Assembly: GCF_001421485.1 (NCBI RefSeq)
Contig: NZ_LMKK01000004.1
Location: forward strand, 352,201 to 416,200
Length of the DNA: 64,000 nt
DNA from: Agreia sp. Leaf210
GTDB taxonomy: Bacteria; Actinomycetota; Actinomycetes; Actinomycetales; Microbacteriaceae
Direction: 5' to 3'
Shown here: positions 8,917-18,631 of the stretch, piece by piece
Position numbering within the stretch: position 1 is the first letter of the stretch
Layout: every line of letters starts with the position of its first letter
The notes under the pieces: model-generated
Databases searched by the model: none
What the model was told of the DNA's origin: nothing
Seen by the model: the letters and a program-made list of their open reading frames with translations, nothing else
Program-made: the position numbers and the translations under genes

Positions 8917-10719
8917 TCAGTTGCCCGTTCCTGCGCTATTCCCGTTGCCGGTCGGCGCCGTCGTCGAGGGCGACTGCGCGGTGAGACTGAGCGCCGGAGA
9001 AGCAGGCGACACGATTCCCGAGCAGGTGACGGTGTAGGCGACCGTGACAGGACCGGCGGCCGTGGCCTGAAGCGTGGCCTGCGTGCCGATGCCCGGCTCG
9101 GTGAGAACGGTGGCGTTGGTGGCCACGATCGAGTAGGCGTCGAGACTCGTTCCCGAGGGGCAGCTGTAGGCACTCCACGAGACGGTGAACGACCCGGTTC
9201 CCGCGGGAACCTGGTTGGCCGGGAGCGGCGCCGGTGCGTCGACGCTGCCGAGCTTCGGCGCCGTGGTGGGCGCGTTCACCGTGGGCAGCGGGCCGTAGAC
9301 CGTGAGTTCGATCTTGGTGCCACGCTGAACGTTGCCGACAGGGTTCACCTTGTAGACCGTGCCCACCTGCTCCGCCGAGGTCGCCGCGTTGCCTGTGACG
9401 CTCGACGCGCTCAGCTCGAAGTTGAGTGCATTGAGCACGGCCGCCGCCTCGTCGAACGACTTGCCGACGAGCTCACTCTCGGGAATAGCGACCGTGGTGG
9501 CGGTCGGTGTCGGAGTGGGCGTGCTGGGTTTCGGCGTCGGGGTGTCTTTTGTGGGAGGAGCTGACGAGCTCGTCGTCACCGGGACATCGTTCGAGCCGTT
9601 CTGGCCGATGACCAGCGCGGTGACGATTCCGCCGAGAACGAGAACGAGGATGGCGATGAGAACGATGAGCGGCCACGTCCAGGGGCTGCGCTTCTTCTTG
9701 TTCTTGTCGTCGCCGTCGCCTGTGCCCTCCGCATCGATGGGGGGCAGACCGTCACCGGCACCGGCCGCGCCGATGACGGTGGTGGCCTGGGTCGCTCCGT
9801 AAGCGACCGTGTTGGCCGTCGGCATCAGGCTGGTGGCCTGAGTCTGAGGAGCGGGGCGACCGCCGAGAACAGCAGGAACGGCAGCAGCAGCAGCCGCAAT
9901 ATCGCCCCGGCGCAGCGCCGTCGCAGCGCGCGCGAGGTTGGCCGTCGATGACGGGCGGTCGTCAGGCTTTTTGGCGATGCACGAGAGCACCAGGTTGCGT
10001 ACCGGCTCTGCAACGGTGATCGGCAGATCGGGCGGCGTCTCGTTGATCTGCGCCATGGCGATGGCGACCTGCGATTCGCCCGTGAACGGGCGCTTGCCGG
10101 CGAGGCATTCGTAGGCCACGATGCCGAGCGAGTAGACGTCGGTGGTCGGCGATGCCGACTGACCCGAGGCCTGCTCGGGCGACAGGTACTGCACGGTTCC
10201 CATGACCTGGCCGGTCGCGGTGAGGGGAACCTGGTCGGCGATGCGCGCGATACCGAAGTCGGTGATCTTGACGCGACCATCGGGCGTGATGAGCAGGTTG
10301 CCCGGCTTGATGTCGCGGTGAACGAGGCCCGCGGCGTGCGCGGCCTGCAGTGCAGAGGCGGTCTGCGCGACGATGTCGAGCACTCGGTCTGTCGAGAGAA
10401 CGTGTTCGCGCTCGAGCACGGTGGAGAGCGCTTCGCCCGGAACGAGTTCCATGACGAGGTAGGCGCTGCCCTCCTCTTCTCCGTAGTCGAAGACGTTGGC
10501 GATGCCCTCGTGGTTCACCAGAGCGGCGTGGCGCGCCTCGGCGCGGAACCGCTCGAGGAAGCCGGGATCTCCGAGGTATTCGTCCTTGAGGATCTTGATC
10601 GCGACGGTCCGACCGATGACCAGGTCGGTGGCCTGCCAGACCTCGCCCATGCCCCCGATCGCAATGCGACTGGAGAGTTCGTAGCGCCCCCCGAAGGTGA
10701 GCCCTGTTGTGGGTCTCAT
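8917..10719 (-). CDS. pknA: Ser/Thr protein kinase PknA-like with a PASTA repeat
   Basis: A 600-residue membrane kinase. The N-terminal kinase domain (about residues 10-272) has [27 protein letters not shown] and DFGIAR. A membrane helix ([18 protein letters not shown]) follows, then a Pro/Thr linker, one PASTA-like repeat starting [19 protein letters not shown], and a C-terminal beta-rich segment with a Cys pair (YSCPSG and VTCSG). Mycobacterial PknA lacks PASTA and this external extension, so the sensor part differs. Its first 4 bases overlap the end of pbpA (ATGA), showing operon coupling. It phosphorylates cell-division proteins in related species. Confidence 0.93.
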   Translation of the reverse strand: MRPTTGLTFGGRYELSSRIAIGGMGEVWQATDLVIGRTVAIKILKDEYLGDPGFLERFRAEARHAALVNHEGIANVFDYGEEEGSAYLVMELVPGEALSTVLEREHVLSTDRVLDIVAQTASALQAAHAAGLVHRDIKPGNLLITPDGRVKITDFGIARIADQVPLTATGQVMGTVQYLSPEQASGQSASPTTDVYSLGIVAYECLAGKRPFTGESQVAIAMAQINETPPDLPITVAEPVRNLVLSCIAKKPDDRPSSTANLARAATALRRGDIAAAAAAVPAVLGGRPAPQTQATSLMPTANTVAYGATQATTVIGAAGAGDGLPPIDAEGTGDGDDKNKKKRSPWTWPLIVLIAILVLVLGGIVTALVIGQNGSNDVPVTTSSSAPPTKDTPTPKPSTPTPTPTATTVAIPESELVGKSFDEAAAVLNALNFELSASSVTGNAATSAEQVGTVYKVNPVGNVQRGTKIELTVYGPLPTVNAPTTAPKLGSVDAPAPLPANQVPAGTGSFTVSWSAYSCPSGTSLDAYSIVATNATVLTEPGIGTQATLQATAAGPVTVAYTVTCSGIVSPASPALSLTAQSPSTTAPTGNGNSAGTGN

Positions 10720-12167
10720 TTACTCAGCACCGCCTCAAGTACTTGTTTTGCTATCGGCGCGGCGATGGAATTCCCCGAGCCGGATTGGTTCTCGCCTCCG
10801 CCGTCTTCCACCACTACCGCGATGGCTACCCGAGGGTTGTCTGCGGGGGCGAAACCGGTGAACCAGAGAGTGTACGGATCGTCTTCGCCGTTCTCTGCCG
10901 TGCCTGTCTTACCGGCCACGCTGACCCCATCTATTCTTGCATTAGTCGCCGCGCCATTCTGGACTGCAGAGACCATGAACTGCGAAAGTGTCGAAGATGT
11001 TGTAGAGGTGATCGGGTCGGCGAAGACCTTCGGTTCGAACTGCTGCAACACCGTCAGATCGGGCGCGGTGATGGAGTCGACCAGGTTCGGTTTCATGATG
11101 GTTCCTTTGTTGGCGACTGCCGCCGAGAACATGGCGACCTGAAGCGGCGTGACCCGGTCTTCGTCTTGGCCGAAAGACGCCAGAGCGAGCTTGTCGTCGG
11201 CCAACGGTGAACGGATCGTGCTGGGCTGCACGGCCATGGGGATGTCGAGATCTTTGGTGAAACCGAAGGCCTTCGCCATGTCGATCAGAGTGGAGTCGCC
11301 CATCTGCACGCCGAACTCGGCCATGGGGATGTTGCACGAGAGCACGAAGGCGGTCTCGAGCGAAACGGAATCGCCGCCCCCACAGGTTCCGCCGCCGGCG
11401 TTCGACACGGTGTTGTTCGAGCCGGGCAGGGGGAAGCGTGCGAGGTTCGGCTGCGTGTCGGTCGCGGAGATTCCGCTCTGCAGTGCTGCCGACGAGGTCA
11501 CGATCTTGAACGTCGATCCCGGCGGGTACAGGTTGCCGTCGATCGAGCGGTTGATGAGGGGATCTCCGGACTCGTTGAGCAGCGAGTCGTAGGTATCGAT
11601 CACGTTCTGGCTGTCGTGCACCGCGAGGGAGTTCGGGTCGAACGTGGGCTTCGAGACCATGGCGAGGATGCGCCCGGTCGAGGGCTCGATGGCGACCACC
11701 GATCCTCTGAGGTCGCCCAGCGCATCCCACGCCGCCTGCTGCACGACGGGATCGATCGTGAGTTCGACCGAGGCACCCTTGGGCTTCTGCCCCGTAATGA
11801 TGCTGTTGATGCGCGCGAGGAACTGCGAATCGGCCGTGCCCGACAGGAAGTCGCCCAGCGAGTTCTCGATGCCCGTGGAACCCTGACCCAGCGTGTAGTA
11901 GCCCGTCACCTGGCTGTAGAGCGGGCCGTTCGGATACGTGCGCTGGAATTTGTAGTCGTCATCCGACGGAACCGACATGGCGATCGGCTGGCCGTCGACC
12001 AGGATCGGGCCGCGCTCGGCGTCGTAGCTCGCATACAAGGCGCGCGTGTTGCGACTGTCGGCGGCGAGGGTGTCGGTCTGAAAGAACTGGATGCTCGTGG
12101 TCGCCACGAACAGGGCGCCGAACATCAGGAGAACGACGATCGCGACACGTTTGAGTTCTTTGCTCAT
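10716..12167 (-). CDS. pbpA: penicillin-binding protein 2 class, PbpA
   Basis: A 483-residue class B transpeptidase that cross-links peptidoglycan. It has one N-terminal membrane anchor ([19 protein letters not shown]), a dimerisation/pedestal region, and the transpeptidase domain with the three active-site motifs: STFK (about residue 220), SCN (in [10 protein letters not shown]) and KTG (in [10 protein letters not shown]). It lies between ftsW/rodA and pknA, the standard order, and acts with the SEDS glycosyltransferase encoded 4 bases upstream. Confidence 0.95.
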   Translation of the reverse strand: MSKELKRVAIVVLLMFGALFVATTSIQFFQTDTLAADSRNTRALYASYDAERGPILVDGQPIAMSVPSDDDYKFQRTYPNGPLYSQVTGYYTLGQGSTGIENSLGDFLSGTADSQFLARINSIITGQKPKGASVELTIDPVVQQAAWDALGDLRGSVVAIEPSTGRILAMVSKPTFDPNSLAVHDSQNVIDTYDSLLNESGDPLINRSIDGNLYPPGSTFKIVTSSAALQSGISATDTQPNLARFPLPGSNNTVSNAGGGTCGGGDSVSLETAFVLSCNIPMAEFGVQMGDSTLIDMAKAFGFTKDLDIPMAVQPSTIRSPLADDKLALASFGQDEDRVTPLQVAMFSAAVANKGTIMKPNLVDSITAPDLTVLQQFEPKVFADPITSTTSSTLSQFMVSAVQNGAATNARIDGVSVAGKTGTAENGEDDPYTLWFTGFAPADNPRVAIAVVVEDGGGENQSGSGNSIAAPIAKQVLEAVLSK

Positions 12168-12171
12168 CGGA

Positions 12172-13578
12172 CTAGATCACCAGCCTTGGCTGGTTGCGAA
12201 CTGTGTCCGACAGGCGCAGAAGGAGCGCGACGATGATCCAGTTGGCCATCAGCGACGAGCCACCGGAGGCGAGGAACGGCGTTGTGAGGCCGGTGAGGGG
12301 GATGACACGGGTGACGCCGCCGATCACGACGAAGCACTGCAGGGCGATGACGAAAGACAGCCCGACGCCGAGTAGACGACCGAAGTCGTCGTGGCCCGCG
12401 AAGCTGATGCGCAGGCCGCGCGCGATGAGCAGCAGGTAGAGGCAGAGGATGGCGAACAGGCCGGCGAGACCGAGTTCTTCGCCGATCGCCGAGATGATGA
12501 AGTCGCTCTGCGAGAGGGGGGTGATGTCGGGTCGACCCCTGCCGAGGCCTGTGCCGATGAGTCCGCCGTTGGCCAGGCCGAAGATGCCCTGCACGAGTTG
12601 AAAACTGCCGCCCTGGTCGTCGTAGTTCTTCTGGCTGAAGGGATCGAGCCAGGCGCTGAAGCGGTCGTTGACATAAGTGAGGGTCTGGCTCGCCACGACG
12701 GCGCCGGCGAGGAAGAGGCCACCACCCAGGAGAATCCAGCTCGTGCGCCCGGTCGCGACGTAGAGCATGACCACGAAGAGGCCGAAGTAGAGCAGCGCGG
12801 TTCCGAGGTCGCGCTGGAAGACGATGACCGACATCGAGAGCGCCCAGATGACGATGATCGGACCGAGATCGCGTGCGCGGGGAAAACGCACGCCGAGCAC
12901 CTTGCGGCCCACGAGCGACAGGGTGTCGCGGCGTTGCACGAGGAAGCCGGCGAAAAAGATGGCCAGCAGGATCTTGGCGATCTCACCCGGCTGGAACGAG
13001 AACGGACCGATGTGGATCCACACCCGGGCCCCGAAGATCTCCTGCCCGATGCCCGGCAGCATCGGTAGGAGCAGCAGCACGAATGCCGCGAACATGAAGA
13101 CGTAGGTATAGCGCTGCAGCACGCGATGGTTTCGGATGATGACGACCACGGCGATAGCGCAGATCAGCGCGATGGCACTCCACACGACCTGGCGGATGGC
13201 GGTCGAATCCCAGCCTGTATCGCCGTTGATCAGATCGACGTGATAGATCACGGCGATGCCGATGCCGTTGAGGATCGCGGCGACGGGCAGGATGAACGGG
13301 TCGGCGTTCGGAGCGACGTAGCGCAGCGCAATGTGCATGCCGAGAACGAGAACCGACAGGCTCGCGCCGAGCGTGATGACCGTCGAATCGACGGTTCCGA
13401 TCGCGCCGAGCTGCACGAGCGCGACGGCGAAGGCGTTGATTCCGCACGCGACGACCAGCAGGAACAACTCGAGGTTGCGGAGTTTTTGGGGCACGCGGAT
13501 GCGACGGATGCCGCGCCCGGCATCCGGAACGCGCGGCGAGGCCTCGATCACGGGAGACGACCCTTTGACGTCAGCCAA
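12172..13578 (-). CDS. FtsW/RodA/SpoVE (SEDS) peptidoglycan glycosyltransferase
   Basis: A 468-residue polytopic membrane protein with about 10-12 helices. The SEDS signatures IHIGPFSFQPGEIAKI, VIVFQRDLGTAL and GFVIxxIGEELG-like text (DFIISAIGEELGLAG) are visible, as is a C-terminal TPFLASGGSSLMANW. SEDS proteins polymerise lipid II with a partner class B PBP, here PbpA just downstream. In Mycobacterium this locus is called rodA; annotation pipelines often call it ftsW. The start overlaps the end of pstP by 8 bases. Confidence 0.93.
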   Translation of the reverse strand: MADVKGSSPVIEASPRVPDAGRGIRRIRVPQKLRNLELFLLVVACGINAFAVALVQLGAIGTVDSTVITLGASLSVLVLGMHIALRYVAPNADPFILPVAAILNGIGIAVIYHVDLINGDTGWDSTAIRQVVWSAIALICAIAVVVIIRNHRVLQRYTYVFMFAAFVLLLLPMLPGIGQEIFGARVWIHIGPFSFQPGEIAKILLAIFFAGFLVQRRDTLSLVGRKVLGVRFPRARDLGPIIVIWALSMSVIVFQRDLGTALLYFGLFVVMLYVATGRTSWILLGGGLFLAGAVVASQTLTYVNDRFSAWLDPFSQKNYDDQGGSFQLVQGIFGLANGGLIGTGLGRGRPDITPLSQSDFIISAIGEELGLAGLFAILCLYLLLIARGLRISFAGHDDFGRLLGVGLSFVIALQCFVVIGGVTRVIPLTGLTTPFLASGGSSLMANWIIVALLLRLSDTVRNQPRLVI

Positions 13579-14881
13579 CGGGGGCCGCCGGGGCTTCGGG
13601 TGCTGGCGTGACCGACGGAGTGGGCGTGGGTGTCGGCGTGGGCTCCGGTTCGACCGCGGCGCCGAGGCGCTTGACGATCTCGAGCGCGGCCTTCACCGAG
13701 TCGGCACTGATCGTGTCTCGCACCTGCTCCTGCGTGTAGAAGGGAAGGTCGTCGAGCTGGATGTCGGTGGTCTGGTAGACCTCGGACAGTGCGATCGGCC
13801 CGATGCTCTGCTGCACGCCGTGGAAGATCGCGACCTGCCCGTCGACATCGCCGACGTAATAGCGGGTCTGGGTCCACTTGTAGCCGGCGAAGGCTCCGGC
13901 CGCGATGGCGAGGATGATGACGAGGGCGCCGGCCAGCCAGGCTGTCTTTCGTCGCCTCGAGCGGCGCCGGTTCTCTTCGATGAGCTCGTCGAGGTAGTCC
14001 TCGGATTCGGGCTCGAAGTGGCTGGGATCAGCGGGACCGCGAGGGTGCAGGCGCAGGCCCGGCAGACGGGAGACGCGACGACCGAGCGTTCCCTCGAACG
14101 CCACCGGTTTGGATGCGGAGCCGACCGTCACCGGTTCGACGCCGTGCTCGTCGAACGACGAGCTGATGTCGACGACCACGATGGTGACGTTGTCGGGGGC
14201 GCCACCGTCGAGGGCCTGCTTGACGAGTTCGGAGACGACCTCGGCCGGCGTCATCTCGCTGGCCAGGGCTTCGGAGATGTGGTCGTTGTCGACGACACCC
14301 GTAAGGCCGTCGGAGCAGATCAGCCATCGGTCGCCGGGACGGGTGTCCATGACCTGCAGGTCGACATCCGGTGTCGAATCGACGTCGCCGAGCACCCGCA
14401 TCAGAACAGAGCGGCGGGGGTGGGTCTTGGCCTCTTCGGCCGTGATGCGACCCGAGTCGACGAGGCGCTGCACGAAGGTGTGGTCGGCGGTGATCTGAGT
14501 CAGCGTGCCGTCGCGAAAGCGGTAGACGCGGGAGTCTCCGATGTGGGCGAGGGCCACGCTCTGGCCCACGCGCACGAGAGCCGAGAGGGTCGTGCCCATT
14601 CCGGTGAGTTCCGGATGCTCGAAGACGGTCTCGGCGAGGATCGCGTTGGCCGCGACGATGGCCTCCTGCAGGGCGAACTCGGCGTCGACGGCCGAGCCGT
14701 ACTCGCCGTCGATCTCACGCAGCCGTGTGATGGCCAGAGCGGATGCGACATCGCCGCCCGCGTGACCGCCCATGCCGTCGGCAACCGCGAACAGAGACTG
14801 CCCGGCGAACCCGGAGTCCTGGTTGTTCGAGCGGATCTTGCCGACATGGGAGATGGCGGCGCTCGATGTGACGAGTGCCAT
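13571..14881 (-). CDS. pstP: PP2C family protein phosphatase PstP
   Basis: A 436-residue metal-dependent Ser/Thr phosphatase that reverses PknA/PknB phosphorylation. The PP2C domain spans about residues 1-240, with metal-binding Asp residues in FAVADGMGGHAGGD, HIGDSRVYRF, LICSDGLTGVV and GAPDNVTIVVVD. A basic RRRSRRRK stretch precedes one membrane helix (AWLAGALVIILAIAAGAFAGY), and the external tail ends in a TPTPTPTPS-type Pro/Thr repeat. It is followed by ftsW/rodA with an 8-base overlap and preceded by fhaB by 3 bases. Confidence 0.95.
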   Translation of the reverse strand: MALVTSSAAISHVGKIRSNNQDSGFAGQSLFAVADGMGGHAGGDVASALAITRLREIDGEYGSAVDAEFALQEAIVAANAILAETVFEHPELTGMGTTLSALVRVGQSVALAHIGDSRVYRFRDGTLTQITADHTFVQRLVDSGRITAEEAKTHPRRSVLMRVLGDVDSTPDVDLQVMDTRPGDRWLICSDGLTGVVDNDHISEALASEMTPAEVVSELVKQALDGGAPDNVTIVVVDISSSFDEHGVEPVTVGSASKPVAFEGTLGRRVSRLPGLRLHPRGPADPSHFEPESEDYLDELIEENRRRSRRRKTAWLAGALVIILAIAAGAFAGYKWTQTRYYVGDVDGQVAIFHGVQQSIGPIALSEVYQTTDIQLDDLPFYTQEQVRDTISADSVKAALEIVKRLGAAVEPEPTPTPTPTPSVTPAPEAPAAPVG

Positions 14882-14884
14882 GTG

Positions 14885-15466
14885 TTAGCGCCGCAACTCG
14901 AAGCTGGTCGCGCCGATCTTGATGGGCGTATTGAGGGGGACGTTCACCGGGGAGGTGACGCGCTTGCCGTCGAGGAAGGTTCCGTTCGTGGAGTCGAGAT
15001 CCTGCAGCATCCACTCCTCGTTCCACACCATGAGCCTGGCGTGGTGAGTGGAGGTGTAGTCGTCGCGGATGACGACGCTCGAGTCGGTCGAGCGACCGAT
15101 GGTGAGGGGCATGGTTCCGAGAGGAATCTCGGTGCCGCTCTTCGTGCCGGCGGTGATCACCAGGCGAGACGCGTTGCCGGTCGTGGCGCGGGGGTGAGTT
15201 CCGGCAGACGAGCCCTCGAGGGGGGTGAAGGTGGGGACCTTCGACTGGGGTACGGGCGCCTGCTGACGGGGCGGGGTGTTGGTGCTCACGGCGGCGGCCG
15301 GGGCCGCAGTCGGGAAGCCGGCCGCGCCCGCGGCCTGCGCATCCGGGAGCTTCTTGACCCGGCGACCGAAGAGGTCGCTGCGCATGGCGTAGACCACGAC
15401 GAAGACGAAGATCCAGAGAAGGGCGAGGAACGCGAACTGCAGGATCAGGAGGGTGAGTTCACTCAA
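14885..15466 (-). CDS. fhaB: FHA domain protein FhaB (FipA)
   Basis: A 193-residue protein. It has an N-terminal membrane helix (ELTLLILQFAFLALLWIFVFVVVYAMRS), a linker, and a C-terminal FHA phosphothreonine-binding domain with TIGRSTDSSVVI, STHHARL and STNGTFLDGKRV. I chose the TTG start that gives MSELTLL because GGAGGG lies just upstream and the TTGA overlaps the fhaA stop. A longer open frame running back into fhaA is spurious. FhaB links kinase signalling to septal peptidoglycan synthesis in Mycobacterium. Confidence 0.92.
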   Translation of the reverse strand: MSELTLLILQFAFLALLWIFVFVVVYAMRSDLFGRRVKKLPDAQAAGAAGFPTAAPAAAVSTNTPPRQQAPVPQSKVPTFTPLEGSSAGTHPRATTGNASRLVITAGTKSGTEIPLGTMPLTIGRSTDSSVVIRDDYTSTHHARLMVWNEEWMLQDLDSTNGTFLDGKRVTSPVNVPLNTPIKIGATSFELRR

Positions 15467-16266
15467 CTGTTGTCCCTCCAGAAGCCGCCCGGATCGGGGC
15501 GCGGCCGGTCGGGGCGCGGCGGCAGCGGGCGCTGCTCGCGGAACGGCTCGGGAGCGCGGCTCTGGCGCTGCGTGCGCAGATCGGAGTACTGATCGACGCT
15601 GGCCGACTGCGCGAGAACGCGGAACACGATGCGTGTGCGGCCGATCTGGATGACCGACTCCGGCTCGAGCGGGGCCTTCGAGACGGCGACCCCGTTGAGC
15701 TGCGATCCGTTCGTGGAGCCGAGGTCTTTCACCTGGGCGCGCTTGCCGTCCCACAGGATCTCGACGTGTTTGCGCGAGGTGCCGGGGTCGTCGATGGTGA
15801 TGTCGGCATCCGACCCACGACCGATGACGGTGCGCGACGAGGTGATGGGGTAGCGCTTGCCGGCGACGTCGAGCACGGGGGTCCAGGTGACCTCGCCGGC
15901 CGCGTTGGCCGACTCGATCTGCACAAGACCATCGGTGAGGCGTGCGTTCTGCACGAGCTCCATCGAGATGCCGCCGGCGAACTGGTAGCCCTGCTGCTTG
16001 GCGTGGGTCTGGATGAACTGGATGAGGTCGTCGTTGAGCGTGGGGCCGAGGGCCATCATGCGCTGGTAGTCGTTCGGGCCCACGATGACGCGGAACGAGT
16101 TGGGCACGAGGATGCGGTCGCGCGAGATGACGGCGGCCTTGGTGTCGAGCTCGCGGCGCAGGGCAGAGGTGATCTCGACCGGTGCCAGCCCCGAGCGGAA
16201 GGTCTTGGCGAATGCGCCGTTGACGGCACGCTCGAGACCTTTCTCGAAGTTGTCCAGCAGTCCCAC
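15463..16266 (-). CDS. fhaA: FhaA: DUF3662 and FHA domain protein
   Basis: A 267-residue cytoplasmic protein and the first gene of the seven-gene operon. Residues 1-120 form the DUF3662 domain (VGLLDNFEKGLERAVNGAFAK onward, given in part). A linker follows and then an FHA domain with TVIGRGSDADITI, TSRKHVEI and STNGSQLNG, then a Pro/Arg-rich tail. I use the GTG start because GGGAGA sits 5 bases upstream; eight more codons are open further back. A possible -10 (TAACAT on the minus strand, 16321-16326) lies in the upstream gap. FhaA binds phosphorylated partners such as MviN in Mycobacterium. Confidence 0.92.
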   Translation of the reverse strand: MGLLDNFEKGLERAVNGAFAKTFRSGLAPVEITSALRRELDTKAAVISRDRILVPNSFRVIVGPNDYQRMMALGPTLNDDLIQFIQTHAKQQGYQFAGGISMELVQNARLTDGLVQIESANAAGEVTWTPVLDVAGKRYPITSSRTVIGRGSDADITIDDPGTSRKHVEILWDGKRAQVKDLGSTNGSQLNGVAVSKAPLEPESVIQIGRTRIVFRVLAQSASVDQYSDLRTQRQSRAPEPFREQRPLPPRPDRPRPDPGGFWRDNS

Positions 16267-16529
16267 GTGTCTCCCATTTCTTGCGCGCACGCCATAAGAC
16301 GGGCGGCGACGCTCAGGTAGATGTTACTTGTGTTGCGTGCAAATCCACCTAGTACGCGTTCCGTGCCGGTATTCCGATGAATTTCGTACCTCTTAAAAGC
16401 AGCGCGCCGATGGAGTGGGCGATCCGCGTCAAACGGGTGGCGCTCGCGAGTGCCCAGCAGCGCGTATCGAGGCTCCTTTCGCCCTCGAATTCCCCCGCAC
16501 TGCCCCTTCGTGCTAATCTCTCTAAGTTC

Positions 16530-16613
16530 GCGCGAGTGGCGGAATTGGCAGACGCGCTGGCTTCAGGTGCCAGTGCTCGAAAGGGCGTGGGGGTTCAAGT
16601 CCCCCCTCGCGCA
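16530..16613 (+). tRNA. tRNA-Leu (CAG)
   Basis: An 84-nt class II tRNA with a long variable arm. The acceptor arm GCGCGAG pairs with CTCGCGC. The anticodon arm is CTGGC-TTCAGGT-GCCAG, giving anticodon CAG, and the T-arm has GGGGGTTCAAGTCCCCC. CCA is not encoded. A terminator hairpin follows at once. Confidence 0.96.
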
Positions 16614-16628
16614 CGCGAACGCAACAGA

Positions 16629-16664
16629 GAGCCGGTCAGCGAGAAATCGCTGGCCGGCTCTTTT
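16629..16664 (+). terminator. rho-independent terminator after tRNA-Leu
   Basis: The stem GAGCCGGTCAGCGA pairs with TCGCTGGCCGGCTC (one wobble pair), closed by a GAAA loop and followed by TTTT. This is a textbook intrinsic terminator for the tRNA transcript. Confidence 0.92.
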
Positions 16665-16721
16665 CGTCGTGTCTCGTCGAAGATCGACCTGCGCCCTGAG
16701 GGCTGCAACTAATCTGAGCGG

Positions 16722-17786
16722 GTGACTCTGGATACCAGCCCGCTGACCGACAGGATCGACCACCGGGCTCTGCGCGCGTTCCGTCGCACCCTTCCCTCCG
16801 CGGTGCGGCCGAAGCTGGCGAGCGTGGTGCTGCCGTTCGTCTTTCTCGCCTTTCCTGTCGTGTTCCTGGCCATGGTGCTGAAGGGTGTGGGGTTCGATCG
16901 AGTCATCGGCGACTTCAGTTCGTCGAGCGTGATGTTCCTCGTGCCGGTCATCGCCATGCCGATCATTGCCATTGCCCTTCTTGTGCGCGCCCTCAGATCG
17001 CGCAACGGTGTCCGGCAGTTCCGCATCGACGGCTTCGCTCGGGCGAACTCGTTCAGCTACGTTCCGTGGTCGAAAGGACCTCAGCTTCCCGGCATGATCT
17101 TCAGCCGTCAGGGGCAGTCGTCTGCCTACTCGACCGACGTCGTCAGCCGTGAGGGCGAGCCACCCGTGACGATCGCGAACCACACCTTGGTCGTGGGGTC
17201 GGGTAAGAACCGAACCGTGCACCGGTGGGGCTACGTGGCGATTCGTCTGACCTCGCCATTGCCCAACATCGTTCTCGACGCCCAGAAGAACAACGAGTGG
17301 GGCAGGCCCGCTCTGCCGGTCGCGCTCTCCGCGGGGCAGAGGTTGTCTCTCGAGGGAGACTTCGACCGGCACTTCGCCCTGTATTGCCCTTCAGGGTACG
17401 AAGCGGACGCGCTGTATCTCTTCACCCCCGACGTCATGGCGAAGTTCATCGACAATGCCGCCGCCTTCGATATCGAGATCGTCGACGATTATCTGTTCCT
17501 CTACGCCCAGAGAGAGTTGTCGACCCTCGATCCCGACCTGTGGAAACAGCTCCTCTCTGTGGTCGAGATCCTCTCGCAGAGGGTCCGGCAGTGGGAACGG
17601 TGGCGTGACGAGCGTCTGGATGCCGAAGTCGCAGGATGGACGGGCGGCGTCGTTCCGAACTCCGCCCGACGAGAGGGCGTTGCGCCCCAGGGGCGAAGAC
17701 TCGACCGTCGGGCCGAGTGGTGGTGGGTCATCGGCGGAATTCTGGCCGTGATCGGTTTCTACAACCTCTTCAAAGACATCCTGTGA
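16722..17786 (+). CDS. hypothetical membrane protein
   Basis: A 354-residue protein with a GTG start (MTLDTSPLTDRIDH). It has two helices near the N-terminus (about residues 38-58 and 70-89), a large middle domain that appears beta-rich and soluble, and a C-terminal helix (WWWVIGGILAVIGFYNLF). I do not recognise the family beyond its likely spread in Microbacteriaceae. The stop overlaps the start of the next gene (GTGA), so the two are probably one operon. Confidence 0.75.
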   Translation: MTLDTSPLTDRIDHRALRAFRRTLPSAVRPKLASVVLPFVFLAFPVVFLAMVLKGVGFDRVIGDFSSSSVMFLVPVIAMPIIAIALLVRALRSRNGVRQFRIDGFARANSFSYVPWSKGPQLPGMIFSRQGQSSAYSTDVVSREGEPPVTIANHTLVVGSGKNRTVHRWGYVAIRLTSPLPNIVLDAQKNNEWGRPALPVALSAGQRLSLEGDFDRHFALYCPSGYEADALYLFTPDVMAKFIDNAAAFDIEIVDDYLFLYAQRELSTLDPDLWKQLLSVVEILSQRVRQWERWRDERLDAEVAGWTGGVVPNSARREGVAPQGRRLDRRAEWWWVIGGILAVIGFYNLFKDIL

Positions 17787-18631
17787 CCCCGCTCGTTCGC
17801 ATGGATGATCTCGACCTGCCCTTCGCGGTCTCCTGCCTGGGCGACGCCTCCGGTCCGGCCGTGATCGTCTTGCCGGGCGGCCCGTGTCGTGGCCCCGAGT
17901 ACCTCGGAGACCTCGCCGGCCTGGCCGGCGATCATGCCCTGGTGGTGCTGCATCCCCGGGGTGCTCCTCACAGCGGAGGACTCTCGCGAGGGTGGTGGTC
18001 GGATGCCGATGACGTCGTCGCTCTCGTCGATGCGCTCGGCCTGGCGGATGTCGACATCGTGGCGCACTCCGCCGGAACCCGGTTGGCCCTCGCGACCGCG
18101 GCGCGCTTTCCCGAGCGGGTCCGATCTCTCGCACTCGTCACGCCTCCGGCTGCCTGGCTCACCGGTGCATCGTCAGACGTCGCATCGATCGCCGTGAATC
18201 GCGCGGAGCCCGAGGTCACCGAAGCCCTTGCTGCGCTGGAGCACGGCGATGCGAGCACTGAGACGGAGTATCGCGCGTTGTTCCTGAGGCAGGCCCCGGC
18301 CGGCTATGCGCGATGGACAGACAGAGAACGTGTCCACGCGCAGCTCGGAGCGGTGAGCCTGGCGGCGGCGACCGCCTGGTTCCGCGACATTCCGAGCGAC
18401 GCGCCCGAGCGCATCCGGGCCATGCACTTGCCACCGCCGACGCTCGTCGTCGGAGGAGATCAGGATCTGCTGACCGGGGTTCAGCCCGTTCGCGACTATG
18501 CGGCGGCACTCGACGCCCGGGTGGCGTTCATCGCGGAGTGCGGTCACTATCCGTGGATCGAACAGCCCGCTGCCTTCCGGGAGCTGCTCGACACCTGGTT
18601 GGCAGAGCGGAGCCGAGCCGCTCGTGGATGA
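17783..18631 (+). CDS. alpha/beta hydrolase
   Basis: A 282-residue protein of the alpha/beta-hydrolase fold. The oxyanion segment reads VIVLPGGPCRGPEYL, similar to proline iminopeptidase-type enzymes (HGGPG). The nucleophile elbow is AHSAGTRLAL with Ser in G/S-x-S-x-G context (H-S-A-G). The acidic residue is in VVGGDQDLL, and the His is in AECGHYPW. The substrate is unknown; an aminopeptidase-like or esterase role is possible. The GTG start overlaps the upstream stop and the gene overlaps the next by 8 bases, so it sits mid-operon. Confidence 0.85.
   Translation: MTPLVRMDDLDLPFAVSCLGDASGPAVIVLPGGPCRGPEYLGDLAGLAGDHALVVLHPRGAPHSGGLSRGWWSDADDVVALVDALGLADVDIVAHSAGTRLALATAARFPERVRSLALVTPPAAWLTGASSDVASIAVNRAEPEVTEALAALEHGDASTETEYRALFLRQAPAGYARWTDRERVHAQLGAVSLAAATAWFRDIPSDAPERIRAMHLPPPTLVVGGDQDLLTGVQPVRDYAAALDARVAFIAECGHYPWIEQPAAFRELLDTWLAERSRAARG

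Noticed and set aside
16530..16664. tRNA-Leu as a phage or island attachment site
   Set aside because: No integrase nearby and no repeat of the tRNA 3' end in the window.
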